Shown here in pieces: positions 19,231 to 26,654 of a stretch of 64,000 nt of DNA. Position 1 is the first letter of the stretch, and each line of letters starts with the position of its first letter. The notes beneath the pieces are model-generated. The model was given only the letters and a program-made list of their open reading frames with translations. It made no database searches and was not told the origin of the DNA. Made by a program: the position numbers and the translations under genes. Source of the DNA: Candidatus Schekmanbacteria bacterium (GTDB lineage Bacteria; CSSED10-310; JACPHN01); assembly GCA_016188575.1 (NCBI GenBank), contig JACPHN010000018.1, forward strand, positions 35,243-99,242, given 5' to 3'.

Positions 19231-19782
19231 ATGAATCGCATCCGCTTGCTCATGATTGGTATTGTGCTCATCACCGGCGCGCCCGCCGCGCTTGCCGAAG
19301 ATGCCGCAGCACCCAAGGCGGCGCCCCAGGCCGCGCCGCAAGGCCCCGCTGAAAAAGCCTTCGCCGCGATGAAGACCCTCGTAGGCACCTGGAAGGGCAC
19401 CGCGGATGGCGACGCCACCCATCCGGCCGAGCTCGTCTACGCGCTGACGGCGGGCGGAAGCACCGTGATGGAGACGCTGTTTCCCGGTACCGAGCACGCC
19501 ATGGTAACCATGTACCACATGGACGGCAAGGACCTCGTCCTGACTCACTACTGCGCCGCGGGCAATCAACCCCGGATGAAACTCGCCGCCGGCGACGGCT
19601 CCGGCGAAATGAAGTTTTCCTTTGCCGGCGGATCAAATCTGGACCCGGGCAAGGACATGCACATGCACGAGGCTTCGATCCGCATCGTCGACGCGAACAA
19701 TCTCGAGTCCCGGTGGGTCTCGTTCGAGGCGGGGAAAGAAGCGGGTGCGCACAGTTTCAAGGTCGCACGGGTGCAGTCGTAG
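19231..19782 (+). CDS. exported DUF1579-like protein
   Basis: A 183-aa protein with a clear signal peptide (MNRIRLL, a hydrophobic run, cleavage near ALA-E at residue 23) and an Ala/Pro linker. The mature domain reads like the DUF1579/lipocalin-like family: LVGTWKGTADG, then GGSTVMETLFPG, MVTMYHMDGKDLVLTHYCAAG and a final ESRWVSFEAG. Proteins of this type are periplasmic beta-barrels of unknown ligand. The start is ATG at 19231 with AGAGGAG eight bases upstream. It stands about 100 bases after the rnf operon and is not obviously part of it. Confidence 0.75.
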   Translation: MNRIRLLMIGIVLITGAPAALAEDAAAPKAAPQAAPQGPAEKAFAAMKTLVGTWKGTADGDATHPAELVYALTAGGSTVMETLFPGTEHAMVTMYHMDGKDLVLTHYCAAGNQPRMKLAAGDGSGEMKFSFAGGSNLDPGKDMHMHEASIRIVDANNLESRWVSFEAGKEAGAHSFKVARVQS

Positions 19783-19821
19783 GCGTGTCGGCCGGCTGAG
19801 CGGGACGCGGCGCGGGCGCGA

Positions 19822-20187
19822 TCAGTCGCGCCCAGAGCCGTGGCGCGCGTACCAGATGTCCGCGTCAAAGATGCCCTGAGCGTCTCGCAGCAAGTGCACG
19901 AAATACAACAGGGTTCCGTCGGCGGTAAGTGCCGGCTCCCCCACCAGACCCTTGATCGCCAGCTCGGGCGCCGACCAACTGTCATCCCCGACGCGGCGGA
20001 ATCGGTAGATCGCGATTCCGGTCCAGACGTTGCGGTCCGATGCGAAGTACATCGTATTGCCATCCGCTCGCATCGACATGGCTACCTCCATGAGCTCCAC
20101 TCTATGATCCAGGTCACCGCTTCGGGAACCGAGGTGTGCGATGCGAGGTCCTGCCGTGGAGTATGAGATGATCAGAAATCGAAAACT
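19822..20187 (-). pseudogene. relic of a TolB/PD40-repeat protein (C-terminal part)
   Basis: The minus-strand frame from a stop at 20188-20190 down to 19822 encodes two PD40-like beta-propeller blades: MRADGNTMYFASDR, followed by a second TADGTLLYFVH blade and DADIWYARH. Such blades normally occur six or seven times in an exported propeller protein with a signal peptide. Here only about 90 residues remain and no signal peptide or upstream blade is in frame. The nearest start is GTG at 20100. I treat it as a 5'-truncated relic. A short expressed protein cannot be ruled out. The remaining bases up to 20348 hold nothing else I can identify. Confidence 0.45.
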
Positions 20188-20348
20188 TCAGTCTTATGCA
20201 GGGCCGCCAGGATACCGACAAGCGGTTCGAGCGCAGGGCGTCTAGTCTACCGTCGATTGCACTCGGCGCCCGAGGGGATCATCAAGGAAGGGCTTTCGCA
20301 CCGTACGCGTTCTTGTCGTGCAAATGCCCGTCAATAGGAGACTGGAAC

Positions 20349-20975
20349 ATGACCATCAAGAGCACATTGCCAACGCTCCTCGCCGCCTGCTCTCTGGCCA
20401 CGCTCCTGGCGGTCGAGGCCCCGACGGCGCGGGCCCATTGCGACACCATGGACGGCCCGATCGTGAGCGCGGCCCGTGCGGCACTCGACAGGGCCGACCT
20501 GACGCCGGTGTTGCGCTGGGTAAGACGAGACCGGGAACCAGATATCAGCGCTGCGTTCGCCCTGGCCCTGGCGGTAAGAAAACAGGGCGACAAGGCCCGC
20601 GAGCTCGCGGATCGATTCTTTTTTGAGACGCTTGTCCGCGTGCATCGCGAGGGTGAAAACGCGCCGTATACGGGCCTACGGCCGGCAGGCAGCGTCGAGC
20701 CGGTCATCGCCGCCGCCGACAAGGCGCTGGAAACGGGCTCGGCCGAGGCGCTCGCGGAGCAAGTTGCGCACGCGGCGCGGGAAGCTGTGCTCATGCGGTA
20801 CGCGGCGGCACTGGAAAAGAAAAAACACGCCGATGAGAGCATCGCGGCCGGGCGCGACTTCGTCGGAGCGTACGTCGGCTACATCCACCTCGTCGAGGCC
20901 TTGCACGCGCTGGCCTCAGGAGGCGCCGCTGCACATGAAGAGACACCAGACGCAGCGCCGCCGCATGCACATTGA
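20349..20975 (+). CDS. exported DUF6448 family protein
   Basis: A 208-aa protein with a signal peptide ending at ARA (about residue 31). The mature sequence begins with HCDTMDGPIV, the hallmark of DUF6448 proteins, and continues with LADRFFFETLVRVHREGE and APYTGLRPAG, both highly characteristic. The C-terminus is His-rich (HEETPDAAPPHAH). His and Cys at the mature N-terminus and the His-rich tail suggest metal binding, but no function is established for the family. The start is ATG at 20349 with AGGAG nine bases upstream. It appears to be a single-gene unit. Confidence 0.85.
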   Translation: MTIKSTLPTLLAACSLATLLAVEAPTARAHCDTMDGPIVSAARAALDRADLTPVLRWVRRDREPDISAAFALALAVRKQGDKARELADRFFFETLVRVHREGENAPYTGLRPAGSVEPVIAAADKALETGSAEALAEQVAHAAREAVLMRYAAALEKKKHADESIAAGRDFVGAYVGYIHLVEALHALASGGAAAHEETPDAAPPHAH

Positions 20976-21073
20976 ATCGCGATACGGCCGGATTTCCCGG
21001 CGCGCCGCCTCCCCGCCAGGGTGAGGGCGTAGAGAGTACCGCGGCGGTGTCCTACCACGGGAGGAAATAGACC

Positions 21074-21511
21074 ATGAAACCGCTAACCTTTGACGCGATT
21101 TCGGACGGAGACCGGTTGCCCGAGGTGGTCCGGACGGTAGATCAGGAGACCTTCTGGAAATTCGCCGCCGCGTCCTTTGACTACAACCCCGTTCACTGTG
21201 ACCCGGAGTGGGTCAAGACCGCGCGCCCCTTCACGCTGACCACCACCGTTGGGCACGGCATGATGACCGGCGCCTTCATGTCGTCGGTGGTGACGCAGTG
21301 GATGTTGCCCACCGTCCTGAAGATCCGCAAGGCGTCCGTCAAATTCACGTTCCCGGTACTGCCGGGATGGACGATCACCTCGCGCGGTCTCGTCGCCGAG
21401 AAGCACGTCCTCGCGCCCGGTAAGAACTTCGTCGTGATCACGGTCAAGGCAGAAAACCAGGACGGGATGGTGGTCGGCCTCGCGGAGTACGAAGTCGAGT
21501 TTCCGGATTGA
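21074..21511 (+). CDS. MaoC-like (R)-specific enoyl-CoA hydratase
   Basis: A 145-aa hotdog protein of the MaoC/hydratase-2 family. The hydratase motif ASFDYNPVHCDPEW holds the catalytic Asp36 and His41. GHGMMTGAF near residue 60 is the substrate-side loop. It would add water to 2-enoyl-CoA, giving the (R)-3-hydroxyacyl form. The single hotdog here is short, and the next gene encodes a second hotdog protein without the motif, so the two probably form a heteromeric hydratase as in actinobacterial ChsH1/ChsH2-type pairs. The ATG has a GGGAGG box seven bases upstream. Confidence 0.85.
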   Translation: MKPLTFDAISDGDRLPEVVRTVDQETFWKFAAASFDYNPVHCDPEWVKTARPFTLTTTVGHGMMTGAFMSSVVTQWMLPTVLKIRKASVKFTFPVLPGWTITSRGLVAEKHVLAPGKNFVVITVKAENQDGMVVGLAEYEVEFPD

Positions 21512-21545
21512 CCGGAGAGCCATGGGCGCGGCCCAGGAGGCAATC

Positions 21546-22124
21546 ATGGATGAGCAGCAGGTGCGGAAGTACTTTCGCACCGAAAAACAGCTCCAGTTTC
21601 GCACTGATTTCTTCGACGCCGCTGAAGACTACGAGGTTTGGGAAGAAATCGACTTTGCGAACGTCCAGGAAATCGAGGGCGAGAACACGTTTGAGATCAA
21701 GGAAGAGGACGTGCTGTTCTTCGCGGAGGCGGCACTGGACACCAATCCGCTGGTGCGCGATCCAGAGGTAGCACGGCGCTCGACGTACGGGGAGCTCTTC
21801 GTCCATCCGGTCTTCATCACGTCGATCATCTTCTGGTGCGTCGGCGAAAAGGGACGGGGCAACTGGATTCGGACACCGGGTGCGCGAAACCCGGGGCAGT
21901 CGTGCGTCATTCACGAGTACTTGCGCATCGGCGAGACCATCCATATCAAGATGAAGCCGCACGATCGGTTCATCAAGCGCGGAAAGTACCATTTACAGTA
22001 CAAGGTCGACCTCTACAATCAACACGATGTCCTGAAGGTCGAGACGATAACCACGCTGATCTTGCCCAAAGATCGGGAGGGGATACGGAGATTTCTGGCG
22101 GGCGAGCGCGGTGTCGACGACTAG
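21546..22124 (+). CDS. MaoC-like hotdog protein, probable non-catalytic hydratase partner
   Basis: A 192-aa protein resembling the FAS1-type dehydratase/MaoC N-terminal half (FFAEAALDTNPLVRDPEVAR, then SIIFWCVGEKG). The first motif sits where the hydratase Asp-x-Asn-Pro-x-His motif would be, but the catalytic His is Val-Arg here. It therefore probably supplies the substrate-binding hotdog to the catalytic partner encoded just upstream. I chose the ATG at 21546, which has AGGAGG five bases upstream; an ATG at 21522 in the same frame also has a weak site. It is 34 bases after the MaoC gene and cotranscribed with it. Confidence 0.75.
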   Translation: MDEQQVRKYFRTEKQLQFRTDFFDAAEDYEVWEEIDFANVQEIEGENTFEIKEEDVLFFAEAALDTNPLVRDPEVARRSTYGELFVHPVFITSIIFWCVGEKGRGNWIRTPGARNPGQSCVIHEYLRIGETIHIKMKPHDRFIKRGKYHLQYKVDLYNQHDVLKVETITTLILPKDREGIRRFLAGERGVDD

Positions 22125-22134
22125 GACATGGCAT

Positions 22135-22175
22135 CTGTTCCCCTCCCGCCGCAAGCGGGGGGAGGGGGTGAACAG
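22135..22175. repeat. GC-rich palindromic repeat, possible bidirectional terminator
   Basis: CTGTTC and GAACAG bracket CCCTCCC-type and GGGAGGG-type arms, giving an imperfect palindrome of about 40 bases. It sits between the convergent ends of the hydratase partner (22124) and the lipoprotein gene (22207). It belongs to a repeat family also seen near 34115, 39130, 39960, 42270 and 63310. Confidence 0.55.
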
Positions 22176-22206
22176 ACACTTGGGGGCGGGCGGTCGCGGC
22201 GTTACG

Positions 22207-22740
22207 TCACAGTACGGCGAAGCCGTTGAAGTAGTCGGTGTGCAGATCGGTATCCGAGGCTGTAGTCCGCAGAGCGACACGATACACGCGGTCGCCTACA
22301 CAGAACACGCGATGAATGGTCTTGCTGCGGTCTGGAAAGACGATCTGCGCTTCCTGTCCTTTCAGGTTCCCCGCAGTGACATCCGCCCCCTTGACCACCT
22401 CCCCGCCGGAATAGCCTTCCTTGCCGAGCTCTCCCCAAACGTTGATGCCGGTCGACTTGGTGAGCGCGCCGGCACCGACCGGCAGATCGGTTACGGCGAC
22501 CTCGTAGGAGACCTGTGAAAAGAAGCTCGACCAGGCATAGGTGGCGCGTGTACCGACGCCTGCCGGGGTTTCGACCACATCGATTTCCTTTGAGGGCTCC
22601 CCGGGAAAGTTCGCGGCGAAGCCTCCGTCACGGATCTCATGCCGATCCATGCCCCCGCACGCGAGCAAGAAAACGCCCACAAGGGCGGCGGCGAGCAACC
22701 GCCGCCCACCGAGGAGGCAGTCCGTCGTCCGTTCACTCAT
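22207..22740 (-). CDS. lipoprotein of unknown function
   Basis: A 177-aa predicted lipoprotein. A basic N-terminus and hydrophobic run lead to the lipobox LLAC with Cys28 as the lipidated residue. The mature part (FAANFPGEPSKEIDVVETPAG, then TYAWSSFFSQVSYEVAVTDLP) matches a recurrent but poorly characterised domain: a short surface-anchored beta-rich fold in which a gene product shields FPGxP motifs. No catalytic residues stand out. Gly31/Met32 after the Cys does not include an Asp at +2, so outer-membrane targeting is likely if it is a Lol substrate. An AGGAGGT-like box sits about eight bases before the ATG. Confidence 0.75.
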   Translation of the reverse strand: MSERTTDCLLGGRRLLAAALVGVFLLACGGMDRHEIRDGGFAANFPGEPSKEIDVVETPAGVGTRATYAWSSFFSQVSYEVAVTDLPVGAGALTKSTGINVWGELGKEGYSGGEVVKGADVTAGNLKGQEAQIVFPDRSKTIHRVFCVGDRVYRVALRTTASDTDLHTDYFNGFAVL

Positions 22741-22830
22741 TTGTTACCTCCGTAAAACAGGTCAGAAGCTCTGGGCCGGCCCGGTGGAGAGTGGAGTGCT
22801 CTCGCATCAGGCGCGGCTGACACGAAACAG

Positions 22831-24081
22831 TCACGCTGGGAGCTTGGCCAGGATCGCCTGAGCCAGGCGATGGGCCACTTCGTCGAGAAGCGACGCCGCG
22901 TTTCCGCGTGCCTTGACCGCGACCTCGCCGATATTCTCACCGTCCACCTGCAGCTCGAGCTCCGCCTCCAGAGTAGCTTGACCGCGCTTGATCTCGAGCT
23001 CCTCGAGCTCTCCCTGCAAGAGCAGGATGCCGGGGCCGCTCCTCCATTCCGCGGTTACCTCGGTTACGCGCTCCTTCCCCAGCGCGGCAAGCGCCGCCCG
23101 CAGCGAGCTGGACAAGGACTGCGCGGCGTTTTGAAGCTCGTCGTCGGCCTCCAGGGTGACTCCCGCGACGACCTCGCAGGCGGGAATGCTGCCGTCGAGC
23201 TCCCACGCGAGCTCGACGTTGGCAGCAGCGGGAGCGGGCGCCGCCGCCGCCGCGGGCGGTGCAGCGGGCGCTGGTGGCGCCGCCGCGGCAGGAGGCGCGG
23301 GAGCCGCGGGTGGTGCAGAGGGTGCTGGTGGCGCCGCTGCGGCAGTGGCGCGGGTGGCCTCTCTTGCCGGCGACGCGGGGCCGGCGATGGCCCCCGCGGG
23401 GGCTATTGGCGCCGCGGCCGCCGGGGCAACAGCGGGCAGCGGGGCCGGCGACACCGGGGCGGCAGGTGCCACCGGAGCGGCTGGCGCGCGCGCTACCGCC
23501 GGCCGCGGTGATATCGGTAGCGCAGCCGCGGCAACCCCCGGCGCATCCGGCGGCAGCCTCTTGCGCGCCGCCAGTGCCTCGGCCAGAGCCACCGCGACCA
23601 TTTCCACGAGCTCATCGCGCTTCGTGTTGGCAACGAAATGCTCCCACGGGGACGCATCGACCTTCACGGTCGCCACTTCGCCGCCGGCTCCAGCGGTTAG
23701 CTCAAAACGAACATTGAGCGCGTTGGTGCCATTGGTGCCCATGAGACCAACCTGGTAGCCGCGGCTGTAGCCGCGAATCTTGCCCGAAACGAGCAGCGCG
23801 TCGGAGTCCTTTGCGGGCACGCCATCGATCGCTTGAAATAGCTTCGGATATTTCGTCTGCACGGCCTCGCGAACCGCGGCAGCGATCTGCTGATTGAGGT
23901 CGCCGGTGCCGAACTTCGCCTTCAAGTCGAGAACGTGCAGCGTCGCGAATCCGGAGAGATCCTCCAAGCCTTCCCAGTCGACCTCTGCCCCTTCGGCGGC
24001 AACCGGGGACGGTGCAAGCAGCGCCGCGGCGAGAAAAGCTCCAACCAGGAATGCCGAATAGTGCCGACGAGACGGTGGCAT
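22831..24081 (-). CDS. exported protein with Ala/Pro-rich linker, unknown function
   Basis: A 416-aa exported protein. A signal peptide (about 1-29, ending near VAA-E) is followed by a first domain (residues 35-165: VDWEGLEDLSGFATLHVLDLK, then VPAKDSDALLVSGKIRGY) that resembles DUF4410-type periplasmic proteins. A long Ala/Pro repeat region (about 190-290) links it to a second alpha/beta domain (LELQVDGENIGEVAVKARG near 375). The linker suggests two domains spanning or reaching across the periplasm. The start is ATG at 24081, preceded by AAGGAG; an upstream ATG in the same frame (24114) is less well placed. I cannot name a function. Confidence 0.65.
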   Translation of the reverse strand: MPPSRRHYSAFLVGAFLAAALLAPSPVAAEGAEVDWEGLEDLSGFATLHVLDLKAKFGTGDLNQQIAAAVREAVQTKYPKLFQAIDGVPAKDSDALLVSGKIRGYSRGYQVGLMGTNGTNALNVRFELTAGAGGEVATVKVDASPWEHFVANTKRDELVEMVAVALAEALAARKRLPPDAPGVAAAALPISPRPAVARAPAAPVAPAAPVSPAPLPAVAPAAAAPIAPAGAIAGPASPAREATRATAAAAPPAPSAPPAAPAPPAAAAPPAPAAPPAAAAAPAPAAANVELAWELDGSIPACEVVAGVTLEADDELQNAAQSLSSSLRAALAALGKERVTEVTAEWRSGPGILLLQGELEELEIKRGQATLEAELELQVDGENIGEVAVKARGNAASLLDEVAHRLAQAILAKLPA

Positions 24082-24129
24082 CGTTCGCTTCTCCTTCGCC
24101 TTGAGGTGAGCCATTCTCCTGGCCGGACT

Positions 24130-25173
24130 CTAGCTCTGCCGAACCAGGTGATGCAAGGTCACAGCGCCTGAGGCGACCAACGGGGCAAGGTCGGCGAGAA
24201 ACCTCCGCGCGTCGACTGGATAGCCTGCCGTGGGCCGCGGAGGCGGGGCGCCACACGCCACGGCGAGCCGTCGGCAATGCGTATTGAGCATGAGCATGAA
24301 CACTTCGCGGATGTACTTGGCGAGCGCCGACGCCAGGGCCGGCGCGGGGTGTCGGTCCTCGACGTCGACCGCAAACGTGAGAAACAGCTCGGGGCGTCCG
24401 TCGGTCGAGAGCACGGCGTAGCGGCACAAGCCCGGTTCGCCTGGCGGCCGCGCCATGAGCATCCCCGTCGGCAAGAAAACGGGGTAGTTGCGCATACCGC
24501 CGACTGCTCCGCAAAGCACCTCGACTACCTGTGCTTCCCGCCGGTGGACTGCAGCCAGGGCAGTGCCGAGGCGATACATGGCCGTCACGTCGAGTTTCGC
24601 CTTGCCCCCCACACGGGCGCAACAAGCGTTGAATCGCGCTGGATGATAGACCTCCGCGGCGGTCGCGACATGCGCGCCGCCGCACTCCGCAAGCGCCTGC
24701 CCTAGCCCGCAAACCAAGCGCATCGGCAATTCGCGGCACAGCGGCAGCGGTGGATCCTCTGCCCCATAGACGGCGGGGATCGCCGGTTCGGCGCTACCGC
24801 CTCCCAGATGCCTCAGAAGAGCCCCGAACGTCGCCGGCAGGTCGCCCGTAGCCGCGCGATGGAGCGCGAGCGCCGTGGTCTCTAGCACCGCGAAGTCGGC
24901 CGCGGGATAGCCGTCCGGGAGCGTGCCGGGCGTGGGCCACCCGAGCTCCAGCCGCCGCGACCTTCGGGACGTGGAGTACAGCCGCTTGCTGTCGCCGACC
25001 GGGAGCTTTTCCGGGTAGTCGCGGGGGTCGCGCGAAAACCACCGCGGACAGAGCTCGAAAAGCGAGCGCTCGGAGGGGATTGAAAGACGACAGGCGGCAA
25101 CGACAAAGGGGCCGAGCGTGGGGCCATACCCGACCTCGTCAACACCGACGACATCGCTGGCGAATGCAGTCAC
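24130..25173 (-). CDS. RNase HII-like RNase H-fold protein
   Basis: A 347-aa protein that opens like ribonuclease HII (VVGVDEVGYGPTLGPFVVAA, Asp12-Glu13, normally GIDEVGRGPLAGP) and has a DSK triplet at 61-63 as in the DSKKL motif. The third acidic segment appears as KLDVTAMYRLG near residue 194, and a stretch VDVEDRHPAPALASALAKYIRE near 270 aligns with the ASILAKVxRD region. The distance between these motifs is about 100 residues greater than in RNase HII, and GRGP is GYGP. I call it RNase HII-like, not RNase HII. It starts with GTG, overlapping the upstream gene's stop (GTGA). Confidence 0.55.
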   Translation of the reverse strand: MTAFASDVVGVDEVGYGPTLGPFVVAACRLSIPSERSLFELCPRWFSRDPRDYPEKLPVGDSKRLYSTSRRSRRLELGWPTPGTLPDGYPAADFAVLETTALALHRAATGDLPATFGALLRHLGGGSAEPAIPAVYGAEDPPLPLCRELPMRLVCGLGQALAECGGAHVATAAEVYHPARFNACCARVGGKAKLDVTAMYRLGTALAAVHRREAQVVEVLCGAVGGMRNYPVFLPTGMLMARPPGEPGLCRYAVLSTDGRPELFLTFAVDVEDRHPAPALASALAKYIREVFMLMLNTHCRRLAVACGAPPPRPTAGYPVDARRFLADLAPLVASGAVTLHHLVRQS

Positions 25174-26510
25174 GGCGACGCGAACCCCCTGGCAAGCTCC
25201 CGCGGCGGCGCGGCCGGCCGCGCACCGTCGCTCGGCGCTGTGCGCGCGAAGAAGATGTCGTAGTCTCCGCTCCGCCCATCCGTCCAGGCGGCATACACGC
25301 TCCCAGAATCATCGATGGCGAGCGCCGGGGTGCCGGCGACGGTCCCTACCGCGGTGACGTCGTTGAGTCTGCGGGGGGCGGCGAAGCTCGCGCCGCCATC
25401 GGCGCTCGTGCGCACCCAGACCGAAGTTCCCGAGTCGTCGCGCCAGGCCAGGCCGAGCCAGTCGGACCCCGAAGCGGCCGCCAACACCGGATAGACGGCG
25501 TAGTCGCCAGCGGCGGACACGACGATACGCGGCCCGAAGGTGTCCCCGCCATCGCTGCTGTGGCGAGCTGCGACGCCTCCGGTCTCGCCCCACGCAAGCG
25601 CTGCGTGGCCGCTCTGGCTGACCGCGACAGCGGGCGCGCCCGCGCTGCCGCGGCTCAGCGCCGGCTCACCCAACCTTCCCCCGGCGCGAAACGTGCGCCC
25701 GCTATCGATGCTGCGCGCGGTTCCGATCTCCCACGGACCGCCGTTCGACCGCTGCCACCACGCCGCGAGCACCAGCCCGGTGCTACTGGCCGCTACCGCG
25801 GGAAGGTAGCGCGCGGTCCCGGCGCCGAACGCTCCGGGGAGAGCTTCGCCCCCACCGAGTTGGGCGCCGCCGCCGGAGCTGCGGGCATGGCGAATGTCGA
25901 CGCGGCCCAGGCGATGATCTTGCCACAGCAACACGACCTCGCCGTCCGCTCCGCAGGCGGCGCGCGGATTCGCCTGAGACGCCAGCACGCCCGGCGCGGG
26001 GGGATCGACCGGAGTCGCGGAGGTGAACCCGGGAGAGCCTCCCCCCGTGAGACGGCAGGTCAGCAGAAACGATGGCGCAGCAACTCCGGCATCGGTCTCA
26101 TGCCAGGCGATGAGCAGCTCGCCCCGTCGCGTCGGCTGGACCGCCGGGGGCACCGCGTCGGCATTCGCCCCCACCGCCGGCAGCGCTGTGCTCGGCGAAA
26201 ATGTCTCCCCGGCGTCGGCCGAGAGCGCCGCACGGACGTGACCTCGGCCGTCTCGGAAGTCGGTCCACGCTACCACGATAGTGCCCTCGCTCGTGACGCC
26301 AAGCGCGGGACCGAGCTGCGCGGTGCCATCAGCGCCCGCGTCGTCGATCCGATGCGGCGCGACCGCAGCCGCAGGTGGCCCGTCAGCATCACCCGCCGCC
26401 GCCGCTCCGCCGCCTACGGCCGCCACCGTCGCCAACAGCATCAGGCCACACACCGTGACAGTGGCTTGTAGGGTCGCGCAGCACCGGTCCATCCCTCGTG
26501 CCGACTCCAT
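25170..26510 (-). CDS. exported BNR/sialidase-type beta-propeller protein
   Basis: A 446-aa secreted protein with an N-terminal hydrophobic segment (residues about 15-40) and repeated Asp-box motifs: SADAGETFSPS, SIDSGRTF, SSDGGDTFGP, TSADGGASFAAP. Between them runs a repeated VLLWQDHR / AAWTDGRSGDYDIFFAR pattern typical of six-bladed propellers. Asp boxes are structural, and without the arginine triad of sialidases I would not call it an enzyme; binding or structural roles are as likely. I chose the ATG at 26510, ten bases after GGAGG; ATG at 26519 is too close to that box. It overlaps the next minus-strand gene by four bases. Confidence 0.7.
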   Translation of the reverse strand: MESARGMDRCCATLQATVTVCGLMLLATVAAVGGGAAAAGDADGPPAAAVAPHRIDDAGADGTAQLGPALGVTSEGTIVVAWTDFRDGRGHVRAALSADAGETFSPSTALPAVGANADAVPPAVQPTRRGELLIAWHETDAGVAAPSFLLTCRLTGGGSPGFTSATPVDPPAPGVLASQANPRAACGADGEVVLLWQDHRLGRVDIRHARSSGGGAQLGGGEALPGAFGAGTARYLPAVAASSTGLVLAAWWQRSNGGPWEIGTARSIDSGRTFRAGGRLGEPALSRGSAGAPAVAVSQSGHAALAWGETGGVAARHSSDGGDTFGPRIVVSAAGDYAVYPVLAAASGSDWLGLAWRDDSGTSVWVRTSADGGASFAAPRRLNDVTAVGTVAGTPALAIDDSGSVYAAWTDGRSGDYDIFFARTAPSDGARPAAPPRELARGFASP

Positions 26511-26654
26511 GGTGCTCATCCTCCTCCGCCCTCGTGTCGATACACGATTTGCCAAGCTTGATCAAGTGGCACGATGCAACTACCGTCTAGGTATGGTGGC
26601 CGGAGAATCGCCACCCTCCATTTCCTTCGCGCGGCCGCATTGGCCCGCCGTTCG

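Noticed and set aside
22135-22175. CRISPR repeat
   Set aside because: It is a single palindrome with no regular spacing; the other copies are dispersed over tens of kilobases.
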